34,486 nucleotides of DNA from a virus. Under the pieces are notes generated by a model. It made no database searches and was not told the DNA's origin. It saw only the letters and a list, made by a program, of their open reading frames with translations. Below, one piece after another: positions 11,435 to 19,306 of the stretch. A program made the position numbers and the translations under genes. The DNA lies in IMG/VR virus record IMGVR_UViG_3300021471_000017, positions 1-34,486 of that record. The stretch is one strand, 5' to 3'. Each line of letters opens with the position of its first letter. Positions within the stretch are counted from its first letter, which is position 1.

Positions 11435-11465
11435 TGCGGGGAGTTAGACGATGAGTGAGCCCGCA
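11435..11465 (+). promoter_or_regulatory. Hairpin in leader of rightward mRNA
   Basis: TGCGGG (11435-11440) pairs with CCCGCA (11460-11465) across a 19-base loop that contains a GGGGAG ribosome-binding site and an ATG at 11451. It would sit near the 5' end of the rightward transcript and may control stability or translation of the leader frame. Confidence 0.45.
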
Positions 11466-11504
11466 GTGGGTAAAGGTGGTGGGATTTTATGCTTAAAAAG
11501 GTGA
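11451..11504 (+). CDS. Possible 17-residue leader peptide
   Basis: ATG at 11451 follows GGGGAG at seven bases and opens the frame MSEPAVGKGGGILCLKR, ending inside the next gene in another frame. It could couple translation to the HExxH gene that starts at 11489. Short and unproven. Confidence 0.3.
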   Translation: MSEPAVGKGGGILCLKR

Positions 11505-11815
11505 GGATTAACGGATTGGACTACAAGATTAAGTTAGTTTCAGAGATGTACGGTGATGAAGTTGGCAGGATTGATATTTTTGAAGGTATTATCTATCTCG
11601 AAAACAGTAGACCAAGAGGTATGCTTTTCACTTTACTCCACGAAATAATTCATGCTATTTTGTATTCAGCAGGATATACTAATCTTGATGATAATGAGCA
11701 TAATGAGAAACTTATCGACGCAATAACTCATGGACTTTATACTGTTATTAAAGATAATCCCGAATTGATTGAGTTAATTAGAAAGGAGGAGAGTGAAGAT
11801 GAAGATAACGGTTAA
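11489..11815 (+). CDS. Small zinc metallopeptidase-like protein (HExxH)
   Basis: The 108-residue protein contains LLHEIIHAILYSAG, with the HExxH zinc-binding motif near residue 51 and a downstream NEHNEKLIDAIT stretch whose acidic residue could be the third ligand. The fold resembles the minimal ImmA/IrrE or SprT-like metallopeptidase core found in phages. It opens the rightward operon just before the small terminase. Phage ImmA-like proteases can cleave repressors, but no partner repressor is visible, so it may instead process a virion or host protein. The ATG follows AAAGGTGGTGGGATTTT. The C-terminus is very acidic (EESEDEDNG). Confidence 0.7.
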   Translation: MLKKVRINGLDYKIKLVSEMYGDEVGRIDIFEGIIYLENSRPRGMLFTLLHEIIHAILYSAGYTNLDDNEHNEKLIDAITHGLYTVIKDNPELIELIRKEESEDEDNG

Positions 11816-12020
11816 AGGAAATAAGATTAAAATCGGAGATACAGAAATAGAAATTGAAGAAACAGAAAAAGAAGTGGTTATAAACATTATTGTAAAACCT
11901 GAAATTGTTGCTTATCCGTCTAATCCTATGAATCCTCCAGCAATATGGTGCAACCATACTCATACATGGTCTCCTGATAGTTATTCAACACAACAAACTG
12001 GTGGCCCAGCAGGTGAATAA
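11799..12020 (+). CDS. Hypothetical small protein
   Basis: The ATG at 11799 is placed eight bases after AAGGAGGA; an in-frame GTG at 11793 is too close to that site. The 73-residue product has a beta-rich, charged first half (KITVKGNKIKIGDTEIEIEE) and a Pro/Ser/Thr/His-rich, probably flexible second half with one cysteine (WCNHTHTWSPDS). It overlaps the preceding gene and lies before the small terminase. Not recognised; it could be a minor virion component. Confidence 0.6.
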   Translation: MKITVKGNKIKIGDTEIEIEETEKEVVINIIVKPEIVAYPSNPMNPPAIWCNHTHTWSPDSYSTQQTGGPAGE

Positions 12021-12032
12021 GAAGGTGATATT

Positions 12033-12434
12033 ATGGCAAGATCAAAATTAACAGAAGAATTAATCAAAGAAGCTGCAAAACTTATTGAAGCAGGCAACTA
12101 TCAAAAACACGTTGCACAAGCACTTGGTATTGCAGAAGAAACCTGGTATAGATGGTTAAGAGAAGGTGAAGCGTCAGATAATCCAGATGACTTGAAGAGA
12201 CAGTTTTATGAGTCTGTGAAAAAGGCGGAAGCAAATGCTATTGCAAGAAATGTTGCCTTGATACAGAGAGCAGCTCAAGAGGGAAATTGGCAGGCTGCTG
12301 CATGGTGGCTTGAAAGGAAATTCCCATCAGAGTGGGGAAAGAAAGATAAGCTGGATATTGGAGCAGATGATGGTTTGAGAATTGAAATAGTTAAAGTTGA
12401 TAGTAAAGCAAATGAAGATGAAAGTGAAAAGTGA
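12033..12434 (+). CDS. terS: Terminase small subunit
   Basis: The 133-residue protein begins with a helix-turn-helix (residues about 5-45, with HVAQALGIAEETWYRWLREG) that would bind the packaging site. It continues with a helical oligomerisation region and the hallmark WQAAAWWLERKFPSEWG near residue 90, found in many Firmicutes-type phage small terminases. The acidic C-terminal tail is expected to contact the large subunit. It recognises phage DNA to start packaging. The large subunit follows after one intervening gene. Confidence 0.85.
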   Translation: MARSKLTEELIKEAAKLIEAGNYQKHVAQALGIAEETWYRWLREGEASDNPDDLKRQFYESVKKAEANAIARNVALIQRAAQEGNWQAAAWWLERKFPSEWGKKDKLDIGADDGLRIEIVKVDSKANEDESEK

Positions 12435-12444
12435 GGCGGTTATT

Positions 12445-13002
12445 ATGGGAAAAAGTGGAGTGATGGTAACAAGGGAAGGTGATGCAGTTGATTTTACCGA
12501 TGCTTTTTCAAATATTCATGGAGCTTTCATTAATCAGTCGCTTGCATTAAAGAAGCTTGAGAATGGAAATATTTATCTTGCTGTTGCACAAATAACAGCA
12601 CCAGCATCTGGAGATGCTTACGTCGGGATAGAAACTGGGGCTGGTAATGTATGCGTAAATATACAGAGTATGACGCTTTCAAGTGGAATCATAATTGCTG
12701 AAATGTTTGAAGGCTCTGATTTCACAACTGGAACAACTGTAAATATAAACAACATGAATCGAAGAAGTACTAATACATCAACCGTGACTGTTTCAACGGC
12801 TCCAACTGTCAATAGCGAAGGGACTAAAATTGATGAAGTTTCTTTTGGTTCAACAGGAATAGGAAATTCAATTACCGTGAGTGTACTGGATGCTCAGCTT
12901 CCGTGGGCTTTAAAAACAAATACGAAATATCTCTTTAAACTTACCAATAGTGACGGAAACGATGTTGACGTAATAGTAAGAATGGTAATTTTAGAGGATT
13001 GA
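12445..13002 (+). CDS. Structural beta-sandwich protein, probably decoration or tail-associated
   Basis: The ATG at 12445 follows GTGAGGCGGTTATT. The 185-residue product has the pattern of a phage structural family: EMFEGSDFTTGTTV followed by NINNMNRRSTNTSTV, then TAPTVNSEGTKI, and a closing strand-rich domain (KTNTKYLFKLTNSDGND). Proteins with FEGATxxxGT and NRNR...PT..xGT steps occur as virion proteins in several podo- and siphophages and are thought to be jelly-roll surface or fibre-base proteins. Its position between the two terminase genes is unusual. There is no signal peptide. The structural assignment is moderate; the exact site on the virion is unknown. Confidence 0.65.
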   Translation: MGKSGVMVTREGDAVDFTDAFSNIHGAFINQSLALKKLENGNIYLAVAQITAPASGDAYVGIETGAGNVCVNIQSMTLSSGIIIAEMFEGSDFTTGTTVNINNMNRRSTNTSTVTVSTAPTVNSEGTKIDEVSFGSTGIGNSITVSVLDAQLPWALKTNTKYLFKLTNSDGNDVDVIVRMVILED

Positions 13003-13003
13003 T

Positions 13004-14185
13004 ATGCAGGTAAAGGTCATTAAGAGAATTTATGACTTTCTCGAACGAACTAATGCAAAAAATGTATTAATTTATGGCGGAGCGGGTGGTGGAAAATCAT
13101 TTACTCTCGCTCAGTTTTTGCTTTTAGATATAATCGTGCAACTGCGAAACAAAAGCATCTTGATTAGTAGAAAATATAATCCTTCACTTAGAATATCATC
13201 GATGAAATTAGTAAGGATGCTTTTATACGAGTATGGAATACCATTCAAAGAAAACAAGTCAGAACAAATTTTCTATTTTCCGCAGTTTAAGAGTGAAATA
13301 GTATTCAGAGGAGTAGATGATGCAGAAAAATTAAAAAGTACTGAATTTAATTATATTTGGCTTGAAGAAGCAACAGAATTTACGTTAGGAGATTATCAAT
13401 CACTTAGACTGAGATTAAGACGTCCTACTCATAAAGGTAGAAATCAGATTTTTTTAACATTTAACCCGATAGGAAAAAGCAACTGGATATACAAATATTT
13501 TTTCAAAGAGAAACAACCAGACACGGAAATATTACACGTGAACTATAAAGACAACCCGTTTCTTGAAGAAGAATATCGTCAAATACTTAGAAATCTTGAA
13601 AAACAAGACCCGAGGTATTATAAGATTTACACACTTGGTGAATTTGCAGACCTCGACCATCTCGTATATAACAATTGGGACGTTGTAGAGAAACTTCCAG
13701 AAAGTTATGATGAAATTGTGTATGGGCTTGATTTTGGATACAATAATCCGACTGCTCTATTGAAGATAGGAATAAAAGATGATGAAATTTTTGTAATCAA
13801 GGAATTGTATGAATCACACTTAACAAATGCGGACTTGATAGAGAAGATGAGGGATTTTGTTGATACAGATTCTATTATTTATGCAGATAGTGCAGAGCCT
13901 GCAAGAATTGAAGAACTTAACCGTGCGGGTTTTTGGGTGAAGCCAGCATACAAAAGCGTGAAAGATGGAATAGACTTTGTGAAAAGGCATCGAGTACATA
14001 TTCACAAAGAATGCGTCAATACAATTGAAGAGATTGAAATGTATTCATGGAAAACGGATAAAGAAGGAAATATTCTTGAAGAACCCGTTAAATTTCACGA
14101 CCACACGGTTGACGCACTAAGATATGCAATGACTATCTATCTTGAGAACACCGAAATTAAGGGATACAAGCTGGATATATTGTAA
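13004..14185 (+). CDS. terL: Terminase large subunit
   Basis: The 393-residue protein has all the landmarks of a PBSX-type large terminase. Walker A is GGAGGGKS at residues 25-32. Walker B with catalytic acid is YIWLEEAT near 117-123. The coupling motif is LTFNP at 151-155. The RNase H-like nuclease has Asp243 in GLDFGYNNPTA, Asp295 in IYADSAEP and Asp370 in HDHTVDALRYA. It powers DNA translocation into the procapsid and cuts the concatemer. A headful-cutting enzyme of this group fits the circular permutation suggested by the contig ends. The start lies one base after the upstream stop, with GAGG close by. Confidence 0.95.
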   Translation: MQVKVIKRIYDFLERTNAKNVLIYGGAGGGKSFTLAQFLLLDIIVQLRNKSILISRKYNPSLRISSMKLVRMLLYEYGIPFKENKSEQIFYFPQFKSEIVFRGVDDAEKLKSTEFNYIWLEEATEFTLGDYQSLRLRLRRPTHKGRNQIFLTFNPIGKSNWIYKYFFKEKQPDTEILHVNYKDNPFLEEEYRQILRNLEKQDPRYYKIYTLGEFADLDHLVYNNWDVVEKLPESYDEIVYGLDFGYNNPTALLKIGIKDDEIFVIKELYESHLTNADLIEKMRDFVDTDSIIYADSAEPARIEELNRAGFWVKPAYKSVKDGIDFVKRHRVHIHKECVNTIEEIEMYSWKTDKEGNILEEPVKFHDHTVDALRYAMTIYLENTEIKGYKLDIL

Positions 14186-14199
14186 AGGGAGTGATGCTT

Positions 14200-15444
14200 A
14201 TGGCAAAAAATTATCAAGAATTGTTTGATTTGTATTATGGCGATTATGATGAAAATTATTGCAAAAAAAATCACTTGTTCATTGATTATGATAGTCAAGG
14301 CAATTTGAAGCATATTACAAAGTCAGTAGTTGACTATGCATATGAAATCATTGACACGGATTTTAATTTAATACTGGGAAATGATTTTGAGATTTATGTT
14401 CCAGAGAACGAACTTGCGACTGAAAGGTTAAATGAGATACTTGTAGAAAACAACTTTGACAAATTATTGAGATTGTTCGTTATTCAAGGGCTTATATTAG
14501 GCGATACTGCATTAAAACTCGGAAGGGACGATAGTGGAAATATAAGAATTGGGATTGTGAACTTTATTAAAGGAACAGTAAGTTATGAAATGGAGTACGG
14601 GCAGGTATCAAAATGGATTTATGAGTATGCAATGCAACATCAGAATACAAATCTCAATGTAAGAGAGGAATATACAAAAGACAGAGTTCAAATTTATTTT
14701 GATGGAAAACTTGTGCTTAATGTTCCTAATCGTTATGGCGAGTTCTGGCTTATTCATGTAGCTAATAGGCCTCGTTTAGATGACCCGATATGGGGAGAAT
14801 CAGAGCTTGAAAGAATTGGAGACACAATTGACGAAATGAATTCGACTTTAAGTAGAATTTCTGCAATAGAAGATATTTATGCAAAACCACGAATTATTGC
14901 GAGTGGAGTTAAAGATGCAAGTAAATTAAAGGCCGAACACAATGTATGGGCAACTCCCGATAATGCAAACCTTCAGATTCTCGAATACAAGGGAATGATT
15001 ATTCCTGCAATGCTTCAGAAGTATGATAAACTCGAGAATTATTTGAGAAATAAATGCCCTGAACTCATCTTAAACGACCTCGGAAATATTTCAGGTTATG
15101 CACTTAAACTTAAACTTACTAAACTTGTTAAAAAGGTGCAAAACTACAGAGGGGCGTACTTTAATGGAATAAAGAAAACGGCAAAACTCGCACTTGCAAT
15201 GGACGGTGTTGTGGTTGATGAAGTAAAAATCAGAACTGATCCGATTATTCCCGCAGATGAGCTTGAAGATCTTAACAAATGGTTGACATTAATTCAAGCG
15301 CAATTAGTTGCAAGGCAAACCGCAGCTGAAGCATTAGGTTATAATTATGCAGAGGAATTGAAGAAGATGGAAGAAGAAAACTCTTGGTATATGGGGATGA
15401 TACAAAATGGAGAAACTGTATCTGAATCTAAAGAAGAAAGCTGA
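14200..15444 (+). CDS. Portal protein (SPP1 gp6-like)
   Basis: The ATG at 14200 has AAAGGGAG at the correct distance; the GTG at 14191 and ATG at 14194 overlap or crowd that site. The 414-residue protein shows the portal pattern: an N-terminal helical crown region, central wing strands (FWLIHVANRPRLDDPIWGESEL), the long stem helices (RIGDTIDEMNSTLSRIS) and the GNISGYALKLKLTKLVKKVQ region typical of SPP1-type portals. It forms the dodecameric ring through which DNA enters and to which the connector binds. The C-terminus is acidic and overlaps the next gene by 38 bases. Confidence 0.9.
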   Translation: MAKNYQELFDLYYGDYDENYCKKNHLFIDYDSQGNLKHITKSVVDYAYEIIDTDFNLILGNDFEIYVPENELATERLNEILVENNFDKLLRLFVIQGLILGDTALKLGRDDSGNIRIGIVNFIKGTVSYEMEYGQVSKWIYEYAMQHQNTNLNVREEYTKDRVQIYFDGKLVLNVPNRYGEFWLIHVANRPRLDDPIWGESELERIGDTIDEMNSTLSRISAIEDIYAKPRIIASGVKDASKLKAEHNVWATPDNANLQILEYKGMIIPAMLQKYDKLENYLRNKCPELILNDLGNISGYALKLKLTKLVKKVQNYRGAYFNGIKKTAKLALAMDGVVVDEVKIRTDPIIPADELEDLNKWLTLIQAQLVARQTAAEALGYNYAEELKKMEEENSWYMGMIQNGETVSESKEES

Positions 15445-16201
15445 TGAACTTGCAATAAGAGCTTATTTAGAAACAAAAAAAATTCTAAATGAATTAAGCG
15501 GAATGTTAGCAACTGAAGAAATAGGTGCTAAATCATATCAATGGCTTGAAGCTCACTTTCAACAACAGATGAATGAATTACAGGCAAAATATACGACTTC
15601 ATTTGCAAAATATAGCTCCATTATGTTCGAGCAGGGACTTAAGCAGGCTTTCACAGACGTTCACAGCAGTTTTCATGGCATTCCAGTCGAAGTTCTTGGC
15701 TGGTATGACACAACATTTAAAACAATGCAAGAAACTATTTTACGAAATTACACCGCGGATATGATGAGAACTATAAAGAATACAATCATGGTCGGAATAG
15801 TAACAGGAACTCCACCCGACGTGTTAGCTAAAATCATCAAGAAACAAATTCAACCGACAGCAAAAAGGAGAATAACAGTATTAGCAAGAGACCAGCTTTC
15901 CCTTGCAATGCAAAATGGGATTTATCAGGGTTATAAACAACATGAAGACGTTATTAAAGCCTATCAATGGGTAGGACCATTAGATAAAAGAACAACAACA
16001 TGGTGTGAAAATAGACAATTGTTAACTAAAGAAAAGCCCTGGACTCCAAAGGAAGTAGAAAGATATATTGAAGAAAATCCTCGAACTATCAAAGGAAAAG
16101 AAATCAGAGCTTCACATGGTACTTTTCTTCATCCTCATATTCAATGCAGGCATAGACTTGTAGCAATCACAAAATCTATTACTGCGATAGTAAAAGAATA
16201 A
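15407..16201 (+). CDS. Minor head protein, MuF / SPP1 gp7-like
   Basis: The 264-residue product has an N-terminal helical region and a C-terminal MuF-type domain containing YQWVGPLDKRTTTWCENRQLL, then PWTPKEVERYIEENP and the closing FLHPHIQCRHRLVAI. Proteins of this family lie directly after the portal, bind it, and enter the capsid in small numbers, possibly with the DNA. Its first 38 bases overlap the portal gene. The conserved Cys/His residues of the C-terminal domain (C200-like and HxxCRHR) are present. There is no toxin-like fusion at the C-terminus. Confidence 0.85.
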   Translation: MEKLYLNLKKKADELAIRAYLETKKILNELSGMLATEEIGAKSYQWLEAHFQQQMNELQAKYTTSFAKYSSIMFEQGLKQAFTDVHSSFHGIPVEVLGWYDTTFKTMQETILRNYTADMMRTIKNTIMVGIVTGTPPDVLAKIIKKQIQPTAKRRITVLARDQLSLAMQNGIYQGYKQHEDVIKAYQWVGPLDKRTTTWCENRQLLTKEKPWTPKEVERYIEENPRTIKGKEIRASHGTFLHPHIQCRHRLVAITKSITAIVKE

Positions 16202-16215
16202 AGGAGGCAAAGAAG

Positions 16216-16425
16216 GTGAAATGTGATATTGTTGAACTTTTAAAGGATAAAGAAGTTAAAAAGAAGGCACTCAAATATATTCGAAAAATCGATGCAATTC
16301 CAGCCCATGGAATACCTAATATGACAAAAGATGAATTCTTAAAGGTGCTGGATAAATGCTTAAAGGAGAAGAGAACTATCGCACAGGTTTTGGGAATCAA
16401 ACATGAAAGGAATATAATTTATTAA
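16216..16425 (+). CDS. Hypothetical small protein
   Basis: A GTG start at 16216 follows AAGGAGG by eight bases; an ATG five bases later is in another frame. The 69-residue product is basic and helical (KDKEVKKKALKYIRKID; KVLDKCLKEKRTIAQVLG), with a short Pro/Gly linker in the middle. The second helix pair could be a helix-turn-helix, but the match is not strong. It lies just before an internal promoter, so it ends the first part of the structural operon. Not recognised. Confidence 0.6.
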   Translation: MKCDIVELLKDKEVKKKALKYIRKIDAIPAHGIPNMTKDEFLKVLDKCLKEKRTIAQVLGIKHERNIIY

Positions 16426-16431
16426 AGCATG

Positions 16432-16460
16432 TTTACATTAGTAAATTCTTGTGGTAAAAT
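16432..16460 (+). promoter_or_regulatory. Internal promoter within the structural operon
   Basis: TTTACA (16432-16437), 17 bases, TAAAAT (16455-16460), with TG in the extended -10 position. The -35 lies in GTTTACAT, the same octamer seen near the leftward promoter (10227-10234 and, inverted, 10275-10282). The predicted start is about 20 bases before the next gene. Confidence 0.75.
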
Positions 16461-16487
16461 AATATTGTGTAGCATGGAGGTGGTATT

Positions 16488-16757
16488 ATGGCGGATGTTA
16501 TGAAAAGAGACAGGACTTGGAGCAATATTCCGCCCGCAGGTTCAAAAGAACGAGATAAATGGCCTTCACACGTATTTTTAGACCCTACTAACAGAAAATA
16601 TCCATATAAAAAGTATGTAAACGGAGAATGGAAAATATCTTGTGCGGGACTTCTTGCAGCTTATAGAAGGGCAAATATGCAAGGAAATGCAAGTATTGCT
16701 TCAAAAGCAAGAAATCTTGCAGTCAGGTATGGCTGCCCTTGGGCTAAAAAAGAATAA
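16488..16757 (+). CDS. Small protein with its own promoter (moron candidate)
   Basis: The 89-residue product starts MADVMKRDRTW and has a good GGAGGTGGTATT before its ATG. It contains VFLDPTNRKYPYKKY near residue 30, then LLAAYRRANMQGN and a helical end (KARNLAVRYGCPWAKKE). The F-x-P-x-x-RKYP step followed by an Ala/Arg-rich helix recalls small phage proteins of the DUF6582 type seen in head gene clusters, but the match is from memory and partial. A private promoter within a late operon is typical of moron genes expressed independently, for example from a prophage. Alternatively the promoter boosts scaffold and capsid expression downstream. Basic and probably nucleic-acid or head associated. 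Confidence 0.62.
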   Translation: MADVMKRDRTWSNIPPAGSKERDKWPSHVFLDPTNRKYPYKKYVNGEWKISCAGLLAAYRRANMQGNASIASKARNLAVRYGCPWAKKE

Positions 16758-16783
16758 TTTCAATTATAAAGGAGGTATAAAGT

Positions 16784-17452
16784 ATGTTAGAATTTAAGAA
16801 GAGGGGCATCGACATTCAACTCTTCGCAGAGGGGAATGAAGATGCAACTCAGGAAAAAAATGAAAATGAAAACATGAATCAAGAGGTTGAGTCTCCAACT
16901 CCAAGTGAGGGGGAGGCAATTAAAGATGATGAAAATCCCATTGAAGCACTTAAGATGACTGCGATTGAGTTAGGTTTAAATCCCGAAGAACTTGCAATTA
17001 TGACACACAAGGAATTACAAAGTTATGTTGATTCACAAATCACAAAAGCAATAAAAACAAGAGAAGAAAAACTTAAGAAGAAAGCCGAGATTGAAAAAAT
17101 GAAAGAAAAAGGAGAATATGAGAAACTTTTGAAGCAAGAAAGGAAAGAAGCACTTGAAGACTTAAAAATAACTTATCTCAAAGCAAAAGGTTTACCTGAA
17201 GAGATAGGAGCATTAATTGACGTTAACAACTTGATTGATTTATCACTAACTGACGCTAAAGAACAATTAACAGATGTAGTTGATAAAGTAGCAGAAAAAA
17301 TAAATGAACTTGTAGAACAAAAAGTGAGTGAAAAAATCAAAAACATGGAAGCAGGTACATTTAAATCAACAACTGAGATTCAAAAGCAGCTTGCAGACAA
17401 TCCAAAGGAAGCATTGAAACAAATTTTTAGAGGTGAAGTGAAACCGAAGTAA
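16784..17452 (+). CDS. Scaffolding protein (DUF4355 / gp20-like)
   Basis: The 222-residue protein begins with the IDIQLFAEG signature, close to the LQLFAE opening common to scaffold and capsid proteins of Firmicutes-type phages. An acidic disordered segment follows, then a long charged coiled coil (residues about 85-130, with KTREEKLKKKAEIEKMKE) and a helical C-terminus rich in Lys (ADNPKEALKQIFRGEVKPK) that would bind the capsid shell. It sits immediately before the major capsid gene, as expected. It directs procapsid assembly and leaves before or during DNA packaging. The start has AAAGGAGGTATAAAGT before it. Confidence 0.85.
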   Translation: MLEFKKRGIDIQLFAEGNEDATQEKNENENMNQEVESPTPSEGEAIKDDENPIEALKMTAIELGLNPEELAIMTHKELQSYVDSQITKAIKTREEKLKKKAEIEKMKEKGEYEKLLKQERKEALEDLKITYLKAKGLPEEIGALIDVNNLIDLSLTDAKEQLTDVVDKVAEKINELVEQKVSEKIKNMEAGTFKSTTEIQKQLADNPKEALKQIFRGEVKPK

Positions 17453-17474
17453 AACTAAGTAAGGAGGGATTCTT

Positions 17475-18566
17475 ATGGCTACAATTAAAGGATTAGTAAC
17501 GACTTATAATGTAAGTGAAAATAAAGTAGATGTTTCTCCAGTATTATCTATGCTTAAACTTCCACAAACACCATTACTCAACCAAATAGGTATTTCTAAC
17601 GAAACAGTTGATTCTACACACTATGAATGGTGGGATGATGTTTTACCAATTCTTAAAACTACATTAGCTGCTGCATATACTGCTGGTGGAGGTTCAATTA
17701 CCGTTGCAACAGGTGATGGTATTCATTTTCAACCTGGAGATATCATAAGAATTGAAAACTCAATTTATAGAGTAACGGCTGTCAACACTGACACTCTTAC
17801 AATAGTTGTAGTTTCTGGAGATGCAAACCATGACGCAGATGTTGATGTTGAACTCATCGGAAATGCATATGCTGAAGCTTCTGAGTATCAAGATTCACAA
17901 TACACGCAAAAGATTAAGAGATATAATGTTACACAAATTTTTAAAGATCATGTGAAATTTTCTGGCACTCAATTAGAAGTTGCACAATATGTAAATGAAG
18001 ACGTCTTCTTGAATGAAGTACAAAGAAAGTTAGAAAAACTCAGAAGGCTCATGGAAAGAACCGCATGGCTTGGTGTAAGGGTTGACCCATCTGATAACAC
18101 TACACCACGTCTTATGGGTGGCATTAAATGGTTTATCGAACAAGAAGGTATTACAAGCACTACCACTTTTTCAGAAGCAAATTTCAATGCATTCTTAAAA
18201 CAAATTTTTGATGCAAGTGGTGTTGTCAAAGAAGCTTGGATGAACCCATCAACGAAGGCATATTTCAATGCATTGAATGATGACAAACTTGTTGTAGAAA
18301 GAGGAGATACAACCGCTGGAAAACTCATAAAGACCTATATGTCTGACTATGGAGATGTAGATATTAAAACAACTCCTCATTTACCAGAAAATATTATAAT
18401 TGTATTTGATACAACCAAGGTAGCAGTTAGACCACTTCAAAATAGGCAATTTAAATACGAACAACTTGCAAAGACCGGAGATTACATCAAGGGTCAAATA
18501 GTTGGCGAATACACACTTGAATTCAGAAATCCTGATGTTGCTGGAATATTCACAATCTCTGGATAG
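17475..18566 (+). CDS. Major capsid protein (SU10 / DUF5309 type, HK97 fold)
   Basis: The 363-residue protein follows the scaffold and matches the SU10-like major head family: an N-terminal segment with PVLSMLKLPQTPLLNQIG, a strand with YEWWDDVL, an inserted beta domain (residues about 70-130, with FQPGDIIRIENSIYRVTAV), the spine region with ERTAWLGVRVD and PRLMGGIKWFI, and the A-domain strands ending in QIVGEYTLEFRNPDVAGIF. No N-terminal delta domain or protease is apparent, consistent with the separate scaffold. It should be the most abundant virion protein; a strong intrinsic terminator directly downstream would help set that excess. Ribosome-binding site AAGGAGGGATTCTT. Confidence 0.88.
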   Translation: MATIKGLVTTYNVSENKVDVSPVLSMLKLPQTPLLNQIGISNETVDSTHYEWWDDVLPILKTTLAAAYTAGGGSITVATGDGIHFQPGDIIRIENSIYRVTAVNTDTLTIVVVSGDANHDADVDVELIGNAYAEASEYQDSQYTQKIKRYNVTQIFKDHVKFSGTQLEVAQYVNEDVFLNEVQRKLEKLRRLMERTAWLGVRVDPSDNTTPRLMGGIKWFIEQEGITSTTTFSEANFNAFLKQIFDASGVVKEAWMNPSTKAYFNALNDDKLVVERGDTTAGKLIKTYMSDYGDVDIKTTPHLPENIIIVFDTTKVAVRPLQNRQFKYEQLAKTGDYIKGQIVGEYTLEFRNPDVAGIFTISG

Positions 18567-18571
18567 TAATT

Positions 18572-18610
18572 GAGCTGGGGGCAAATCCCCCACGCTCTTT
18601 TCTTTTGATT
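18572..18610 (+). terminator. Intrinsic terminator after the major capsid gene
   Basis: GAGC-T-GGGGG, loop CAAAT, CCCCC-A-C-GCTC, followed by TTTTCTTTTG. The stem is strong with one bulged C. It lies six bases after the capsid stop and should end part of the transcripts, lowering expression of the tail genes relative to capsid. Confidence 0.82.
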
Positions 18611-18629
18611 TTTAAAGGAGGTTGATATT

Positions 18630-18812
18630 GTGAAGTATAGATTTAAAGGAAATTCTAAGTATGTAATAGTTGATGGTAAGGTTTATGAGGTTAAAGGAAA
18701 AGGGAAGGAGAAATATGTAGAAATTCCGAAAGAGGTAGATGTTCCATTTTTAGAACCAGTTGAAAAACCCAAGAAGAAAAAGAAAGAACCTGAACCTGAA
18801 GGTGAAAAATAA
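18630..18812 (+). CDS. Hypothetical small lysine/proline-rich protein
   Basis: A GTG start at 18630 follows AAAGGAGGT by eight bases. The 60-residue product has two short beta strands (KYVIVDGKVYEVKG) and a low-complexity tail of Lys, Pro and Glu (PKKKKKEPEPEGEK). Small proteins with a single strand-rich module are common directly after the major capsid gene and may be head-completion or capsid-binding factors. Function unknown. Confidence 0.62.
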   Translation: MKYRFKGNSKYVIVDGKVYEVKGKGKEKYVEIPKEVDVPFLEPVEKPKKKKKEPEPEGEK

Positions 18813-18826
18813 GAAGGTGAAATAAG

Positions 18827-19306
18827 ATGACTCTTCTTGAATATCTCAGAATGCGAATCCCGGATAAAGATACAGACAATCAAATATTTGAAGATACAGA
18901 ATTAGAACAAGTAATTAAACTACATAGCAAAGTAAGGTTAATTTATCCCGAACAAACTGATTATGAAGGCAAGGTTTTTAATTTAGATACTGTAATGCTT
19001 GATGAAACATATACCGCAAAAGTATGGGTAGATAATCAGGAATTAACAACTGGCTGGACTCTTGATTATGAAACGGGAGTTCTTACATTTGATGAAGCAC
19101 AAGAAGACAAAACAATATTAGTTCAGGTAAAAGCAGTTGATTGGAACAGTGTCCTTGCTGACTGTTATGAGATGATTATGGGCGACTATCGAAAACTGAA
19201 TTCATACAGTATTCAGAATGCAAATCTTTCTTATGACGATACCAAGAAACATTTAAGATATTTAGCAAACTATTATAGACCACCGGAAGGCTGGGAACTG
19301 TTATGA
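18827..19306 (+). CDS. Head-tail connector / adaptor protein
   Basis: The 159-residue product begins with a helical segment (TLLEYLRMRIPDKDTDN). A beta-sandwich insert occupies residues about 45-105 (TAKVWVDNQELTTGWTLDY and VLTFDE), and the end is helical with DCYEMIMGDYRKLNSYSIQ and HLRYLANYYRPPEGW. The C-terminal half resembles the gp15/gp6-like adaptors that sit beneath the portal. Position directly after the capsid and before an HK97 gp10-like gene supports this. Ends with an ATGA overlap into the next gene. Confidence 0.65.
   Translation: MTLLEYLRMRIPDKDTDNQIFEDTELEQVIKLHSKVRLIYPEQTDYEGKVFNLDTVMLDETYTAKVWVDNQELTTGWTLDYETGVLTFDEAQEDKTILVQVKAVDWNSVLADCYEMIMGDYRKLNSYSIQNANLSYDDTKKHLRYLANYYRPPEGWELL

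Larger units (their letters stand above)
10101..11488. other. Gene-free 1.4-kb divergent control and candidate replication region
   Basis: No convincing protein-coding gene lies here apart from a possible 17-residue leader. From left to right it holds the leader of the leftward operon, the leftward promoter and operator-like dyads, a short rightward promoter-terminator unit, ATCGAT-centred elements, three CGCATCAC iterons, about 150 bp of nearly pure A+T with its own short direct repeats, an extended -10 promoter, and two blocks of 10-bp-phased repeats each followed by a rightward promoter. The individual elements are listed separately. Confidence 0.85.

Noticed and set aside
10101-11488. tRNA or integrase attachment site in the gene-free region
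   Set aside because: No cloverleaf or CCA-ended sequence was seen, and no integrase gene exists in the window to give an attachment site meaning.
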